The notes under the pieces: model-generated
Told to the model about the DNA's origin: nothing
Databases searched by the model: none
What the model saw: the letters and a program-made list of their open reading frames with translations, nothing else
Shown here: in pieces, positions 63,906-64,000 of the stretch
Position numbering within the stretch: the first letter of the stretch is position 1
Layout of the letters: every line of letters starts with the position of its first letter
Program-made: the position numbers and the translations under genes
Source: Arundinibacter roseus
GTDB lineage: Bacteria; Bacteroidota; Bacteroidia; Cytophagales; Spirosomataceae
Assembly (NCBI RefSeq): GCF_004348825.1
Contig: NZ_SMJU01000012.1
Span: forward strand, 1-64,000
Length of the DNA: 64,000 nucleotides
Direction: 5' to 3'

Positions 63906-64000
63906 CTACTCTCTCCGAATCGCTTCCACCGGGTCGAGTCGTGCCGCCCGTAGGGCCGGATAGGTGCCAAAAACCACGCCGATTACAACGGCCACCAACG
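63906..64000 (-). CDS. ABC transporter permease (MacB/FtsX type), C-terminus only
   Basis: Read by hand on the minus strand, the last residues are [30 protein letters not shown] followed by TAG at 63908 to 63906. The final membrane helix and the [17 protein letters not shown] tail are typical of MacB/FtsX-type permeases, which power export or lipoprotein handling. The rest lies past the window, so function and partner ATPase are not known. Confidence 0.85.
   Translation of the reverse strand, partial: LVAVVIGVVFGTYPALRAARLDPVEAIRRE

Noticed and set aside
1-64000. tRNA, rRNA, CRISPR array, prophage or toxin-antitoxin modules of known type
   Set aside because: Intergenic gaps were read and none shows cloverleaf, regular spacer repeats, or phage genes. 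The HipA-like gene lacks a HipB partner, so it is not called a classic toxin-antitoxin.

Overview
The window comes from a bacterium of the phylum Bacteroidota, most likely order Cytophagales and perhaps close to Runella, Dyadobacter or Spirosoma. This is read from the sequence. There is a SusC/SusD pair with a SusD lipobox, three secreted proteins with FlgD/gliding-motility (CHU_C-type) C-termini, an ASPIC/UnbV-type VCBS lipoprotein, two LytTR regulators with a LytS-type kinase, promoters of the Bacteroidota type (TTTG, about 20 nt, TAnnTTTG), and almost no Shine-Dalgarno sequences. The genus is a guess.

Left part (1-13.1 kb): a cut-off IS3-family insertion sequence with a canonical A AAA AAC frameshift site is followed by housekeeping genes (surE, a YegS-type lipid kinase, an Omp85-type barrel, fumC, fbp). 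Between and after them lie secreted sugar-related proteins (DUF2264, DUF1080/3-keto-disaccharide hydrolase type, ThuA type, LamG) and small enzymes (DinB/DUF1572, hexapeptide acetyltransferase).

Middle (13.3-34.5 kb): a TonB-dependent receptor, a LytS/LytTR two-component pair with overlapping genes, a penicillin-acylase-type hydrolase, a 25-bp perfect hairpin, an overlapping HipA-like kinase/DUF3037 pair, and mutS with a TTG start. Next come two Tat-type sugar isomerase-like proteins and a Tat-type Gfo/Idh/MocA oxidoreductase, then type IX secretion-type surface proteins, a SpoU methyltransferase with a rare perfect Shine-Dalgarno, a histone-H1-like Lys/Ala-rich protein and an HD-domain protein.

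Right part (34.5-64 kb): susC-susD with a recognisable promoter and a terminator that separates it from a 1186-residue VCBS/ASPIC lipoprotein. Then pgeF, a lectin-domain surface protein, a membrane-anchored EEP hydrolase, a metallophosphoesterase, an FGGY (gluconokinase-like) kinase, a c-type cytochrome, a DJ-1/PfpI protein, clpB, an esterase, pheS, a stand-alone LytTR protein, a porin, radA and a histidine kinase. The window ends with a class V aminotransferase broken by one extra base, a beta-propeller lactonase, and the C-terminus of a MacB/FtsX-type permease.

How the genes work together: the Tat-exported oxidoreductase and isomerases, DUF1080, ThuA and DUF2264 proteins fit a periplasmic route for oxidised (3-keto) sugars. 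SusCD, the TonB receptor and the surface lectin/LamG proteins would provide uptake and binding. This linkage is inferred from families and export signals. The best candidates for an under-described system are the HipA-like/DUF3037 pair and this dispersed periplasmic sugar set. No tRNA, rRNA, CRISPR array or prophage was seen.
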